NCBI RefSeq assembly: GCF_040819555.1
Contig: NZ_CP161920.1
Coordinates: 3,719,001-3,783,000, forward strand
DNA: 64,000 bases
Reading direction: 5' to 3'
Origin: Nitratireductor sp. GISD-1A_MAKvit
Lineage (GTDB): Bacteria > Pseudomonadota > Alphaproteobacteria > Rhizobiales > Rhizobiaceae
The translations under genes were made by a program, and so were the position numbers. Positions 1 through 9,619 of this stretch are shown here, in pieces (position 1 is the first letter of the stretch; every line of letters starts with the position of its first letter). Below the pieces are notes generated by a model. It did not search any database, was not told the origin of the DNA, and worked only from the letters and a program-made list of their open reading frames with translations.

Positions 1-14
1 CGGAAAACGCGGAA

Positions 15-716
15 ATGAGCAGTTCAGTCAAAAGCACCGCCGACGCGGCCAACAGCGGACGCGGAGGTGCCATTCGCAACAGCGAGCGCGGCGCGGAGGC
101 CTTTGCCCTTGCCTCACGTCATTCCCGCCGCGTACGTCTGCTCAAACGGATCCTCCCTGCGCTGGCGATTGCCATTACCGTTCTGTTCGCCGGATATTCC
201 TATGTCTTCACTGGTGGCGGGGGTGCGATTGACCTTGCCAGCGCATCCATCGAGGGCGGCTCGCTTGTCATGTCCAGTCCCGAGCTGAACGGCTTTACCA
301 ATGATGACCGCCCTTACAAGATGACTGCGGAACGCGCGCGCCAGAAACTGGGCGGAGAAGATGTGATCGAGCTTGAAGGCATTCGCGCCCACGTGCCGGT
401 CGACGCCGACAATTTTGCCACGATCCAGGCCAGCGAAGGCATTTACGATCGCGACAACAATCGGCTGGACATCACCAGCAGGATTTCGCTGCGCACTACC
501 TCGGGCATCACGGCGACGCTGGACTCTGCCGAGATAGACATTGAGAAAAGCAGCCTGGCTTCCTCCAACCCGGTGGAGATCGAGCTTGACGGCACGAAGA
601 TCGCCGCCGATTCCTTCGCGGCCCGGGATGGCGGGAAGGTGTTTGTATTCGATAAACGCGTTCGCGTTACAATAGACCCGTCTCAGATCCGCGAAACCGC
701 CGACGCGCGCAACTGA
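15..716 (+). CDS. lptC: LPS export system inner-membrane protein LptC
   Basis: LptC is the bitopic inner-membrane subunit that accepts lipopolysaccharide from LptB2FG and passes it to LptA in the periplasm. The 233-residue product has a cytosolic basic N-terminus, one hydrophobic segment at about residues 47-66 and a periplasmic beta-rich domain, which is the family layout. The N-terminal extension before the membrane helix is common in rhizobial homologues. The ATG at 15 lies near the window edge. It is followed after 33 bases by lptA and then lptB, so the three form one transcription unit. Identification rests on architecture and on this conserved gene order. Confidence 0.9.
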   Translation: MSSSVKSTADAANSGRGGAIRNSERGAEAFALASRHSRRVRLLKRILPALAIAITVLFAGYSYVFTGGGGAIDLASASIEGGSLVMSSPELNGFTNDDRPYKMTAERARQKLGGEDVIELEGIRAHVPVDADNFATIQASEGIYDRDNNRLDITSRISLRTTSGITATLDSAEIDIEKSSLASSNPVEIELDGTKIAADSFAARDGGKVFVFDKRVRVTIDPSQIRETADARN

Positions 717-749
717 CACCACGACTTTACAGGCAACGGAAGGAACACC

Positions 750-1307
750 ATGCGCTTCAGACCCAATTCGCGGCTCTCATTGGGCATGCTCTTTCTCGTA
801 GGGCTCACGGCTTCCGCTCTCGCGCAGGACGCCCAAAGCCGCCTGACCGGGCTCCAGCTTTCGGGCGATCAGCCAATTCAGATCGAAAGTGAGCGTCTCG
901 AAGTGCGCGAAGAAGACAATGTTGCGGTCTTTTCCGGCAATGTTTCGGTTGTTCAGGGCCAGACCCTGCTCAAGGCTGGACGCATGATGGTCTACTATCT
1001 CAAGGACGGTGGATCGGCCGCCACCGGCAGCGCCAACATCGACCGTCTCGAAGTGGACGGCAACGTGTACGTGAAATCCGACAAGCAGGTTGCCACCGGC
1101 GACAGAGCGACCTTCGACATGAAATCGGAAGTGCTGGTTCTTTCCGGAAAGGAAGTGGTTCTTTCGGAAGGCGACAACGTTATTGTCGGCTGTCGGCTAA
1201 CCGTGCAGATGAAGAATGGCCAGGCCAAGCTTGACGGCTGCGATGGCGGCGGTTCGGATGGTCGCGTAAAGATGCTCCTCACTCCCGGCTCCCAGAACAG
1301 GCAGTAA
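750..1307 (+). CDS. lptA: LPS transport periplasmic protein LptA
   Basis: LptA forms the periplasmic bridge that carries lipopolysaccharide from LptC to the outer-membrane LptDE. The 185-residue product starts with a signal peptide (hydrophobic core at about residues 11-24, cleavage after the LAQ-like Ala site near residue 25). An OstA/LptA beta-jellyroll domain follows, containing the typical IQIESERLEV and AVFSGNVSVVQGQT stretches. It lies between lptC and lptB in the same orientation. Length and motif content match the family. Confidence 0.93.
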   Translation: MRFRPNSRLSLGMLFLVGLTASALAQDAQSRLTGLQLSGDQPIQIESERLEVREEDNVAVFSGNVSVVQGQTLLKAGRMMVYYLKDGGSAATGSANIDRLEVDGNVYVKSDKQVATGDRATFDMKSEVLVLSGKEVVLSEGDNVIVGCRLTVQMKNGQAKLDGCDGGGSDGRVKMLLTPGSQNRQ

Positions 1308-1313
1308 TCAGCG

Positions 1314-2118
1314 TTGATTTCCAAGTTGCGTAAAAAGCGGGCAGCAAAAGAACCCGCTGCGGAAAACCCTGCCAGCGGCAAGCTTCCCGACTACAAGGGA
1401 ACACTCATTGCACGCGGTTTGACCAAGGCCTACAAGGGCCGTCAGGTCGTGAGTGGCGTTTCCATCGGCGTTCGCGCCGGCGAGGGCCGTCGGCCTTCTG
1501 GGGCCCAACGGCGCCGGCAAGACCACCTGCTTCTACATGGTGACCGGCCTCGTTCCCGTGGATCAGGGCACTATCCATATCGACGGACACGACGTCACGG
1601 GAATGCCCATGTACCGCCGCGCGCGGCTGGGCATCGGCTACCTGCCACAGGAAGCTTCGATCTTTCGAGGGCTCACCGTCGAGCAGAACATCCGCGCGAT
1701 TCTTGAAGTCGTGGAAAAAAGCCGCAAGGAACGCGACAGGAACCTCGACGCCCTGCTCGAGGAATTCAACATAACGCACCTTCGCAAATCGCCATCCGTG
1801 GCACTTTCGGGTGGCGAGCGGCGCCGGCTGGAGATCGCCCGGGCCCTGGCCAGCCGACCCAATTTCATGCTTCTGGACGAGCCGTTCGCCGGCATCGACC
1901 CCATTGCCGTTACAGATATCCAGCAACTCGTGCGTCATCTCACGGCCCGGGGCATCGGCGTTCTGATCACGGATCATAATGTGCGTGAAACGCTGGGCCT
2001 GATCGATCGCGCTTACATAATCCATGCAGGGCAGGTTCTGACCCACGGACGACCCGACGAGATTGTTGGCAATGCCGATGTCCGCAGGCTTTATCTCGGA
2101 GAGAGCTTTTCTCTGTGA
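1314..2118 (+). CDS. lptB: LPS export ABC transporter ATPase LptB, interrupted by an apparent +1 frameshift
   Basis: LptB is the cytoplasmic ATPase that powers lipopolysaccharide extraction. Reading starts at a TTG at 1314, but the frame breaks at the GGG at 1484-1486, just before Walker A. Removing one G restores the run into [11 protein letters not shown], the signature [10 protein letters not shown], the Walker B segment [12 protein letters not shown] and the switch His of ITDHN. The restored product is 267 residues with no internal stop. LptB is essential in most Gram-negative bacteria and everything downstream is perfectly conserved, so a sequencing or assembly error is more likely than loss of function. 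It lies seven bases after lptA. Confidence 0.88.
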
Positions 2119-2231
2119 ACGCCTGGATTTCACGGCGCCATTTGGATTGACGCTTGACAAGCAAGACTCGGGCCAATTGAATTCCGTGCCGCTCTGGATC
2201 GCTTTCCAGGCGCTTGGGAGTGTTCGATTTC

Positions 2232-3737
2232 ATGGTGCTCGCGCCAAAACTACATTTGCGTCAGACACAGTCTCTCGTCATGACGCCACAGCTTCTGCAG
2301 TCCATCAAACTGCTGCAGATGACGCATGTGGAGCTCGAACATTTTCTTGATGCCGAGATTGAACGCAACCCGCTTCTTGAGCGCGAGGAAGAGACCTCCG
2401 GCTCCCCTTCGGAGGACTGGAAAAACACAGAGGCACAGCGGGAAAACACGGCCGAAACGATTTCGGGCCGGCTGGATTCCTCGCTTGAAAACCTGTTTCC
2501 CGACGATCCGGGAACCCACGAACGCATCAGCTCCGATCTGTCGGCGCAATGGAAATCGGCAAGCGGAAACGGCCTTGAAACAGCCGGCGGGAGTGCGTTT
2601 GATCTCGAAAACACCACCGCTGCCGCTCACACACTGCGCGATCATGTAAACCAACAGATCGCGCTGGCTTTCAGCGAGCCCGCACATCGGCTCATCGCGC
2701 ACGAACTGACAGACGGGTTGGATGAGGTCGGTTATCTTTCCATCGACTGCTCGGAAATGGCGGATCGCATTGGCGCCGACAAGGCAACTGTGGAAACGGT
2801 GCTGGCCACCTGCCAGACATTTGATCCACCGGGCGTTTTCGCACGCGACCTGGCTGAATGTCTTTCGCTGCAACTCATCGCACTGGATCGATACGATCCG
2901 GCCATGCAGGTGATGGTGAAGAACCTTGGCCTGCTGGCAAAACGGGATTTTCGAACCCTGGAACGCCTGTGCGGCGTGGACACCGAAGATCTTGCCGACA
3001 TGCTATCAGAGATCCGCGCCCTCGATCCCAAACCCGGCATGGCGTTTTCGGGGGGCACGGCCGATCCGGTTGTGCCTGATGTCGTTGTCCGTGAGGGGGC
3101 AGATGGCGGATGGCTGGTGGAGCTCAACCCCGAGACCCTGCCTCGTGTTCTTGTAAACGAGACCTATTTTACCGAGGTTTCGGGGCAGACCCGAGAAGAA
3201 GAACGCGCCTTCCTGAACGAATGCCTTCAAAGCGCAAACTGGCTCGCGCGCAGTCTCGACCAGCGCGCGAAGACCATCCTAAAGGTGGCTTCGGAGATCG
3301 TGCTGCAACAGGACGCATTTTTCCTGCATGGTGTCAGTCGGCTCCGCCCACTCAACCTGCGAGCCGTCGCCGAAGCAATCGGCATGCATGAATCCACCGT
3401 GAGCCGCGTCACGGTGAACAAGTACATGATGACCCCGCGCGGTACATTCGAGCTGCGCTACTTTTTCACATCGGCCCTCGCCTCGGCCACCGGCGGAGAC
3501 GCGCATTCGTCGGAGTCCGTGCGCGAGCGCATCAAGAGCCTCATCGATGCAGAGGAGCCCGGCGCCGTTTTGTCGGACGACGCACTTGTGGATGTCCTGA
3601 AAAAGGAGGGCATCGATATCGCGAGGCGTACGGTAGCCAAGTATCGGGAAGCGCTCAATATTCCCTCGTCGGTTCAACGCAGACGAGAAAAGAAGATGCT
3701 CGCGGCGGCCGGAACCGCGCAAAACGCTGGCGTTTGA
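2232..3737 (+). CDS. rpoN: RNA polymerase sigma-54 factor RpoN
   Basis: Sigma-54 directs RNA polymerase to -24/-12 promoters and needs an enhancer-binding activator. The 501-residue product has the glutamine/leucine-rich region I (LRQTQSLVMTPQLLQSIKLL at the N-terminus), an acidic region II, the core-binding domain, and a C-terminal HTH and RpoN box. The box ARRTVAKYREALNIPSS, matching the diagnostic pattern, is about 20 residues from the end. I chose the ATG at 2232; an in-frame TTG at 2214 is possible. It follows lptB, the usual order in alphaproteobacteria, and precedes hpf and ptsN. Confidence 0.95.
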   Translation: MVLAPKLHLRQTQSLVMTPQLLQSIKLLQMTHVELEHFLDAEIERNPLLEREEETSGSPSEDWKNTEAQRENTAETISGRLDSSLENLFPDDPGTHERISSDLSAQWKSASGNGLETAGGSAFDLENTTAAAHTLRDHVNQQIALAFSEPAHRLIAHELTDGLDEVGYLSIDCSEMADRIGADKATVETVLATCQTFDPPGVFARDLAECLSLQLIALDRYDPAMQVMVKNLGLLAKRDFRTLERLCGVDTEDLADMLSEIRALDPKPGMAFSGGTADPVVPDVVVREGADGGWLVELNPETLPRVLVNETYFTEVSGQTREEERAFLNECLQSANWLARSLDQRAKTILKVASEIVLQQDAFFLHGVSRLRPLNLRAVAEAIGMHESTVSRVTVNKYMMTPRGTFELRYFFTSALASATGGDAHSSESVRERIKSLIDAEEPGAVLSDDALVDVLKKEGIDIARRTVAKYREALNIPSSVQRRREKKMLAAAGTAQNAGV

Positions 3738-3948
3738 TTCAATTGACAAGGGCGGCTGAAGCGACTAGAAGCCCGCCCGCATGGACCGTCCAGCCCAGAG
3801 AGGCTGAATTTTATGTCCACAGCGCCAGCAACTGAAGAAGGAAACGCGGCCGACCCGAATTCACAATCCGCCGCGACACCTTGTACATGCAAGCCACACG
3901 TATAAACTCGATTCGTTCGATGTCTGATCAGGAAAGGTCTGGATTCAG

Positions 3949-4521
3949 ATGAGCTTACGTATTTCCGGAAAACACATGGACATCGGCGAGGCGTTTCGCT
4001 CACGTATCGAGGGGCGGATCAGCGAGGCTGTCGATAAATATTTCGACGGCGGGTTTGCTGGTCGCGTGACGGTAGAAAAGTCGGGTTCTCGCTTTGCCGC
4101 TGATTGCATGATCCATCTCGACACCGGCATGGTGTTGCAGGGTACGGGTCAGGCACAGGAGCCTCAGGCCGCTTTCGATGCTGCGGCAGAGCGTGTTGAG
4201 AAACGGCTGCGTCGCTACAAGCGTCGGCTGAAGTCTCACAATAACGGCCATGTTGACCCGATGGACATAGCCTATCGTGTCATGGCACCTGTGGCAGATG
4301 AGGATGATGAGGTTCCGGAAGACTACGCGCCGACCGTGGTGGCAGAATCGAAGATGGCCCTGCAGACCATGTCTGTGGCTTCCGCTGTCATAGAACTCGA
4401 CACCAAGGACAATCCTGTCTTCGTGTTCCGCAATGCAGGCAACAACGAAGTGAACATTGTCTACCGCCGGGCTGATGGCAACATCGGCTGGATCGACCCA
4501 TCGGCAGTGGCAAGCGCATAG
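3949..4521 (+). CDS. hpf: Long-form ribosome hibernation promoting factor
   Basis: HPF (also called RaiA or sigma-54 modulation protein) binds idle 70S ribosomes and, in its long form, dimerises them into 100S particles. The 190-residue product has an N-terminal ribosome-binding domain (about residues 1-105) and, after a variable linker, a C-terminal dimerisation domain (about 130-187) with the VIELDTKDNPVFVFRNA motif. It lies about 210 bases downstream of rpoN and 70 bases upstream of ptsN, the classic rpoN locus order. Confidence 0.93.
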   Translation: MSLRISGKHMDIGEAFRSRIEGRISEAVDKYFDGGFAGRVTVEKSGSRFAADCMIHLDTGMVLQGTGQAQEPQAAFDAAAERVEKRLRRYKRRLKSHNNGHVDPMDIAYRVMAPVADEDDEVPEDYAPTVVAESKMALQTMSVASAVIELDTKDNPVFVFRNAGNNEVNIVYRRADGNIGWIDPSAVASA

Positions 4522-4591
4522 TTCCGTGCCAGCCTCAAGCGCCGGTCGTCATGTACGACCGGCGAACAGACAAAGCAGAGGATGCGTAGAC

Positions 4592-5056
4592 ATGGATCTG
4601 AGCGATCTGATCGACCAGAAGGCCGTGATACCGGCCCTGAAGGCCAATTCCAAAAAGCAGCTCCTTCAGCTCCTGGCAGAAAAGGCCGCCGGGGTTACCG
4701 GACTGCCGGAACGCGAGGTCTTCGACACGATTCTCCAGAGAGAGCGGCTGGGCTCCACCGGCGTCGGCAATGGAGTGGCCATTCCTCACGGAAAACTGCC
4801 TGGCATTGATCGGATCGTGGGTGTTTTCGCGCGACTTGAAGCTCCGGTTGATTTCGAAGCGATTGATGACCAGCCCGTCGACCTCGTCTTTCTGCTTCTC
4901 GCCCCGGAAGGAGCGGGCGCGGATCACCTTAAAGCCTTGTCCCGCATCGCGCGTGTTCTACGCGATGCAGAAACAACGGCCAAAATCCGCGGCACCAAAG
5001 ACGCCGCTGCAATTCATAGCTTTTTATCCCAAACGCCCGCATCCAACGCTGCGTGA
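4592..5056 (+). CDS. ptsN: Nitrogen-PTS EIIA component PtsN
   Basis: PtsN is the terminal phospho-acceptor of the regulatory nitrogen phosphotransferase system and affects potassium, nitrogen and carbon regulation. The 154-residue product is a single EIIA-2 domain. The phosphorylated histidine is in GVAIPHGK, about residue 69, and the LLLAPEG and HLKALSRIAR segments are typical. I chose the ATG at 4592; longer in-frame readings upstream lie inside hpf. A weak GGCC-rich hairpin followed by a short T run at about 5074-5108 could terminate this operon. Confidence 0.93.
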   Translation: MDLSDLIDQKAVIPALKANSKKQLLQLLAEKAAGVTGLPEREVFDTILQRERLGSTGVGNGVAIPHGKLPGIDRIVGVFARLEAPVDFEAIDDQPVDLVFLLLAPEGAGADHLKALSRIARVLRDAETTAKIRGTKDAAAIHSFLSQTPASNAA

Positions 5057-5282
5057 ACGCCTGCGGCACCGGCAAGCGGCCCTCTCTGCTGGAGACGGCC
5101 GTTTTTCTGTGATGACGGCCTTGTGTCATCGGGCTGACGCCTCAAGCATTTGACACCCGGTTGCGTCGTTCCTGCGTTTCCGTGGAACGGTAGACCGCTC
5201 CAGAGAAGCCAGCATGCGCAACTGAGGGGGCGTGCCCGTAAAGCGCCAGGCTACACGGGCATCATGCCATCTCTCCGCTGTA

Positions 5283-5540
5283 TCAATGGAGGCTGACGGT
5301 CTCCAGATCGTTCTGCATTGCGCCTGCAAGCGCTGCGTCGCGTGCATCCGCCAGGAGAATTGGCTGGCCATCGGCTCCAAAAAGCGCCCATAAGCGGGTG
5401 CCGGGTTTCATATCCGGCATGCCCGGAAACTTGCCCTGCAAATCCTCTGCAGTCATTTCACGCATATAGGCAACAGCGCCTTCACCTATATGGGCGAGCT
5501 GCTGCTGTGTTATCGCGACTTTACGTTCTTGCTCGAACAT
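5283..5540 (-). CDS. DUF1150 family small protein
   Basis: This 85-residue protein matches the DUF1150 pattern, a short soluble protein found almost only in alphaproteobacteria and typically encoded beside a small heat-shock gene, as here. The segment LWALFGADGQPILLADARD is the conserved core. It lies about 110 bases downstream of hsp20 on the same strand, so the two are probably co-transcribed. No function is known, and the neighbourhood only hints at a link to protein quality control. Confidence 0.8.
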   Translation of the reverse strand: MFEQERKVAITQQQLAHIGEGAVAYMREMTAEDLQGKFPGMPDMKPGTRLWALFGADGQPILLADARDAALAGAMQNDLETVSLH

Positions 5541-5648
5541 TTAAGCCTCCTTCATGCAGGCGCTTCTTATAAGAAACCAACCTGCTCAAGAGCCCAAGGT
5601 TCCGACCGGGTCAGCCCGACCGGGTTCCTCCCGAATGAGACCAGTGCT

Positions 5649-6074
5649 TCAGTCTTTCACGGAAATGTTTATTTTCTTTACCATCCGCTCAGGTTCCGGC
5701 CGGTCCAGATCAATGGACAGGAGACCGTTCTTGAGCTCGGCATTCAGAACCCGCATGCCTTCGGCTAGAACGAACATTCTCTGAAACTGGCGTGCGGCGA
5801 TGCCGCGATGCAGATATTCCCGCTCACCTTCATCGTCCTGGCGTCCACGAATGATGAGCTGGTTCTCTTCCGTGGTAACATCCAGATCATCAGCACTGAA
5901 GCCCGCTACGGCAAGCGTTATGCGGAGAGTTACGCCCTCTCCATCAGCCGCGCGCACGCGCTCAATGTTGTAGGGTGGGTAACCATCGCCCGATTTCGCA
6001 ATGCGTTCGAGCGTTTTCTCCATACTGTCGAATCCGAGCAGAAGCGGATTCGAAAAAGGCGTCATACGCGTCAT
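5649..6074 (-). CDS. Hsp20/alpha-crystallin family small heat-shock protein
   Basis: Small heat-shock proteins hold unfolding proteins in a refoldable state without ATP. The 141-residue product has the IbpA-type N-terminus (phenylalanine/leucine-rich, with PYNIER near residue 34) and an alpha-crystallin domain at about residues 37-125. The domain contains the ITLAVAGFSADDL and AELKNGLLSIDL segments and is followed by a short C-terminal tail. A GAGGA-like ribosome site precedes the ATG at 6074. It is paired with the DUF1150 gene downstream, as in other rhizobia. I saw no clear RNA thermometer upstream but could not fold the leader. Confidence 0.92.
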   Translation of the reverse strand: MTRMTPFSNPLLLGFDSMEKTLERIAKSGDGYPPYNIERVRAADGEGVTLRITLAVAGFSADDLDVTTEENQLIIRGRQDDEGEREYLHRGIAARQFQRMFVLAEGMRVLNAELKNGLLSIDLDRPEPERMVKKINISVKD

Positions 6075-6192
6075 TTCAAACAGTCCTCAAAGAGCGACGT
6101 GGATAGAGGAAAACCCGAATGGCATTTTCTTCTTCTCTACTGATATGGTCGCTCAAAACCCGCGTTTCAAGCATTTTTGGAGCAACTGGCTG

Positions 6193-7132
6193 ATGGCAGC
6201 GCGCAAGATAATTATCGACACGGATCCGGGCCAGGACGATGCGCTGGCCATATTACTCGCCCTTGCGAGCCCCGAGCTCGAAGTGCTGGGGATCACTGCT
6301 GTAGCGGGCAATGTGCCGCTGGCGCTGACAGAAAAGAACGCACGAAAGATCTGCGAACTCGCCGGCAGGCCCGAGACGAGGGTCTTTGCCGGTGCCAGTC
6401 GCCCCCTTGTCCGGGACCTGGTGACTGCAGAGCATGTCCATGGCCGAACCGGGCTCGACGGGCCTGACCTGCCTGAACCGGAAATCCCCCTTCAGGAGGG
6501 ACATGCCGTCGACTTCATCGTCGAACAGCTGATGTCACATGGCGAGGGCGAGATCACGCTTTGCCCGCTTGGTCCGCTCACCAACATCGCACTGGCGCTC
6601 AACCGCGAGCCACGCATCGCCGACCGTATCCGCGAGATCGTATTGATGGGTGGCGGTTTTTTCGAGGGCGGCAACGTCACGCCCACCGCGGAGTTCAACA
6701 TTTACGTGGATCCCCACGCGGCAGATGTGGTGCTTCGCTCCGGCGTTCCCATTGTGATGATGCCGCTGGACGTGACTCACAAGGTGCTGACCACACGCAC
6801 GCGCATTCAGGCCATACGGCATCTTGGAACGAGCGTGGGCACCGCCTGCGCCGAGCTCCTTGAATTTTTCGAACGATATGACGAGGAGAAATACGGAACG
6901 GATGGCGGCCCCGCTTCACGACCCATGCGTCATCGCCTACCTGCTCGATCCTGAGCTGTTCAAGGGGCGAACCTGCAACGTCACGGTGGAGACAGGTTCG
7001 GAGCTCACCTTGGGGATGACGGTGATCGACTGGTGGCAGGTTACCGATCGGGAGAAGAACGCCCTTGTCATGCGCGATGTAGACTCAGATGGATTCTTCA
7101 CGCTCCTGACAGAACGGCTGGGACGTCTTTGA
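6193..7132 (+). CDS. Nucleoside hydrolase (IUNH family), interrupted by an apparent +1 frameshift
   Basis: The family hydrolyses ribonucleosides to base plus ribose. The calcium-binding motif DTDPGQDDA is at about residues 8-16, and NVPLALTEKNA, EFNIYVDPHAA and the C-terminal GMTVIDWW segment are all present. The frame breaks at the CCCC at 6909-6912, inside the expected GTDGGPLHDPC. Dropping one C gives an uninterrupted 312-residue protein of normal length. The next gene on the opposite strand is a ribokinase that could phosphorylate the released ribose, so the two make biochemical sense as a salvage pair. Start taken at the ATG before AARKIIID. Confidence 0.85.
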
Positions 7133-7157
7133 ATGCCGCCGGCCTTTTGACGGCGCA

Positions 7158-8054
7158 TTAAGAGGTCGCAGCTTCCACATCCCGGCGCAGCGGAATTGCC
7201 GGCTGGGCACCAGATTTGAGACAGGCGAGCGCGCCTGCCGCCGTCGCCTGGCGTAGCGCAGCTTCCAGTTCCAGCCCCTCGGCCAGTCCTGCCGCCAGAT
7301 AACCGCAGAACGTGTCGCCGGCGCCGACCGTATCGACCGGCGTGATCTTCATCGACGGGCAGGTCACGAAACCATCCGGCATTGCCGCCCATGCGCCTTC
7401 ACCGCCCAGCGTGACAATGACGATGCGGCCGGTCTTTGCCACAAAGGCCTCCATGCGCGCGCGCCGGTCTGCACCTTCAAGCCCCAGAGCATCGGCGTAG
7501 AGGTCGAATTCGGTTTCATTGGCGACCACGTAATCGGCATCGGCAAGAAGTGCGGCCGCCTCGGGCCGGTAGGGCGCGGTGTTCAACACGGAAATGGCGT
7601 TGGCCCGGCGCGCTTCTTCAAGGGCCGCACAGACTGTCTCGATAGGGATTTCGAGTTGAAGGAGCACGTGATTTCCAGCGGCAAGTGCAGCCTGGGCCAC
7701 ATGGCCGGGCAAGACGTCGGCATTCGCCCCCGGCACCACGGCAATCGTGTTCTCTCCGTCCCGGTCGACAAGAATATGCGCCGTTCCGGTGGCGCTTTCG
7801 GCCTTGTGCACGGCCGAGAGATCGACGCCTGCCTTATCCAGAAGCTCCAGTGCCTCGCCTGCGAACGGATCATTGCCAACCGCACCAACGATGCGGGTGG
7901 CGGCCCCTGCACGCCGCGCGGCCAGAGCCTGGTTCGCCCCCTTTCCGCCCGGCGCGGTGACGAATGTGTCGCCTGGCACCGTCTCGCCCGGTCGTGGAAG
8001 CCTGTGCACCGTGGCGATGAGGTCGAGATTGATGGAACCGATAATGACGATCAA
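7158..8054 (-). CDS. rbsK: Ribokinase (PfkB family)
   Basis: Ribokinase converts D-ribose to ribose 5-phosphate with ATP. The 298-residue product has the N-terminal GSINLDL motif, the substrate-binding GGKGANQA segment near residue 40 and the PfkB catalytic signature DTVGAGDTFCGYL with the catalytic Asp at about residue 240. It converges with the nucleoside hydrolase gene, with 25 bases between their ends, which suggests use of nucleoside-derived ribose. Assignment to ribose among PfkB sugars is based on overall similarity and context. Confidence 0.85.
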   Translation of the reverse strand: MIVIIGSINLDLIATVHRLPRPGETVPGDTFVTAPGGKGANQALAARRAGAATRIVGAVGNDPFAGEALELLDKAGVDLSAVHKAESATGTAHILVDRDGENTIAVVPGANADVLPGHVAQAALAAGNHVLLQLEIPIETVCAALEEARRANAISVLNTAPYRPEAAALLADADYVVANETEFDLYADALGLEGADRRARMEAFVAKTGRIVIVTLGGEGAWAAMPDGFVTCPSMKITPVDTVGAGDTFCGYLAAGLAEGLELEAALRQATAAGALACLKSGAQPAIPLRRDVEAATS

Positions 8055-8127
8055 GGCTTTGCTCCCGCGCTTAGTTCGCGCAGGAAACTAGAGCATTTTA
8101 CCCGGTGAGGGAAAGGCTCGTGCGGGG

Positions 8128-9022
8128 TCAATTGCGCTGCTTTTCCTGCAAGAGCTGCCCCGCCTCCCAACCAAGAATGGCGCGTTTGCGCGTCAGGGCC
8201 CCAGTGGTAGCCCGTCAGCGCGCCGGACTTGCCGACCGCTCGATGGCACGGCACCACAAAGGAAACCGGATTTGCCCCCACCGCCGCACCGACGGCCCGC
8301 GAGGCGGTGGGTTTGCCGATGCGATCCGCAATGTCGGAATAGGCGCAGGCACGGCCCATCGGAATTTTCAGAAGCGCATCCCAGACCCGCACCTGGAAAT
8401 CCGTACCGATCAACACAACACGCAGCGGTTCTTCCGCTCGCCAGCGCGCGGGATCGAACACGCGGGCCGCATAGGGAGCGGTGGCTGCCATATCCTCTTC
8501 AAACCGGGCATTTGGCCAGCGCGAAGTCATATCTTCGAGTGCCGCCCTCTCCTCGCCCGGATCGCAAAAGGCAAGCCCCGCCAGCCCGCGCTCCGTCGCC
8601 ATGACAAGCGCCTGACCGAAAGGCGAGAGGTGAAAACCGTACCGCATGGTAAGCCCGGCACCCCGCGCCTTGTATTCACCGGGCGAGATCGCTTCATGCG
8701 TTACGAACAGGTCGTGCAGCCGCCCCGGCCCTGACATGCCAAGCTCCAGCGCCGCGTCCAGCAGCGGCATTCCCGCATCCAGAAGCCGACGTGCATGATC
8801 AAGCGTAACCGCCTGCAAAAATGCCTTGGGCGAAAGCCCGGCCCAGCGCGTGAACAGTTTCTGCAGACCATTCGGCGTATCGCCCACCTCCTGCGCCAGT
8901 TCCTCCAGCGAGGGTTGGTCCCGATAGTCGAGACTGATTTTCTCGATCACCCGTCGCACGACCTCGTAGTCGCTGCCCTGCGGGGTCACATCGCGTTGCA
9001 ACAGGGCTGTCTGCATATTCAT
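8128..9022 (-). CDS. Ada-like AraC/O6-methylguanine-DNA methyltransferase, apparent +1 frameshift near the C-terminus
   Basis: The protein combines an AraC-type HTH domain (about residues 20-110) with a methylated-DNA-protein cysteine methyltransferase domain. The latter has the acceptor motif VPCHRAVG near residue 263. The N-terminal zinc/phosphotriester domain of classical Ada is absent. After TGYHWG the frame runs out of family similarity. One base too many in the GGGCCCC at 8196-8202 explains this, because removing one C yields LTRKRAILGWEAG and a stop at 8128, the usual family ending, for 297 residues. The predicted role is repair of O6-alkylguanine, possibly with autoregulation. Confidence 0.85.
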
Positions 9023-9112
9023 GGTCAAAAACTCCCGGCACCGCTTTGCCATTTGTCCTGCCGCAGAGCATCACGTGTTTCAGGCGGTACAGCCACCCGT
9101 TTCCTGCCGAGA

Positions 9113-9598
9113 TCACCGCCCCTTTGCAGTGGCAAGCGCCTTTGCGAAGGCCAAGGCAAAACTCTCCCGGCCGTCCGGGTTCAGAAAGCTGCCGAGTGAC
9201 ACCCTCTTGTCCCGCATCTCCACGGCCATGTCCGTAATCCCTATCTCGTCGTGCCGGTCGATGCGAAAACGCGTCCAGAAAGGGTTGAAACAGTGTTCCT
9301 CTGCCTGGCCGGAAGGCGGCACCTTGCGGATATCGAGGCTCGTGCGTGAAAGGCGCACCTCCTCGCGCACGCGGGCGGCGCGATAGTTCAGCCGGAAAGC
9401 AATGTAGATCGCCAAAATATCCAGCCCGAAAAACCCGAAAACCGGCCAGGCGCCGATTTTGAGAGAAAATGCTCCGATGGTCAGCCAGACAAGCAGCAAA
9501 ATGCCCATCAATATCGTGAAGCCGCGCGTCGTGAGCGAGCGGTAGGGCGTCAATAACGCCTGAAAAACCGGAGCGTCTGCGCTGTTTGTTTCGGACAT
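9113..9598 (-). CDS. DUF2244 family membrane protein
   Basis: This 161-residue protein has two adjacent transmembrane segments at about residues 27-45 and 49-66 and a cytosolic C-terminal domain with a WTRFRIDRHD stretch, the pattern of the DUF2244 family of alphaproteobacteria. It is divergent from the endonuclease III gene with about 20 bases between starts, which is the common arrangement in rhizobia. Function is unknown. The start is the ATG at 9598; longer readings overlap nth. Confidence 0.8.
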   Translation of the reverse strand: MSETNSADAPVFQALLTPYRSLTTRGFTILMGILLLVWLTIGAFSLKIGAWPVFGFFGLDILAIYIAFRLNYRAARVREEVRLSRTSLDIRKVPPSGQAEEHCFNPFWTRFRIDRHDEIGITDMAVEMRDKRVSLGSFLNPDGRESFALAFAKALATAKGR

Positions 9599-9619
9599 GA
9601 TCCCGATTATAGAAGCACC

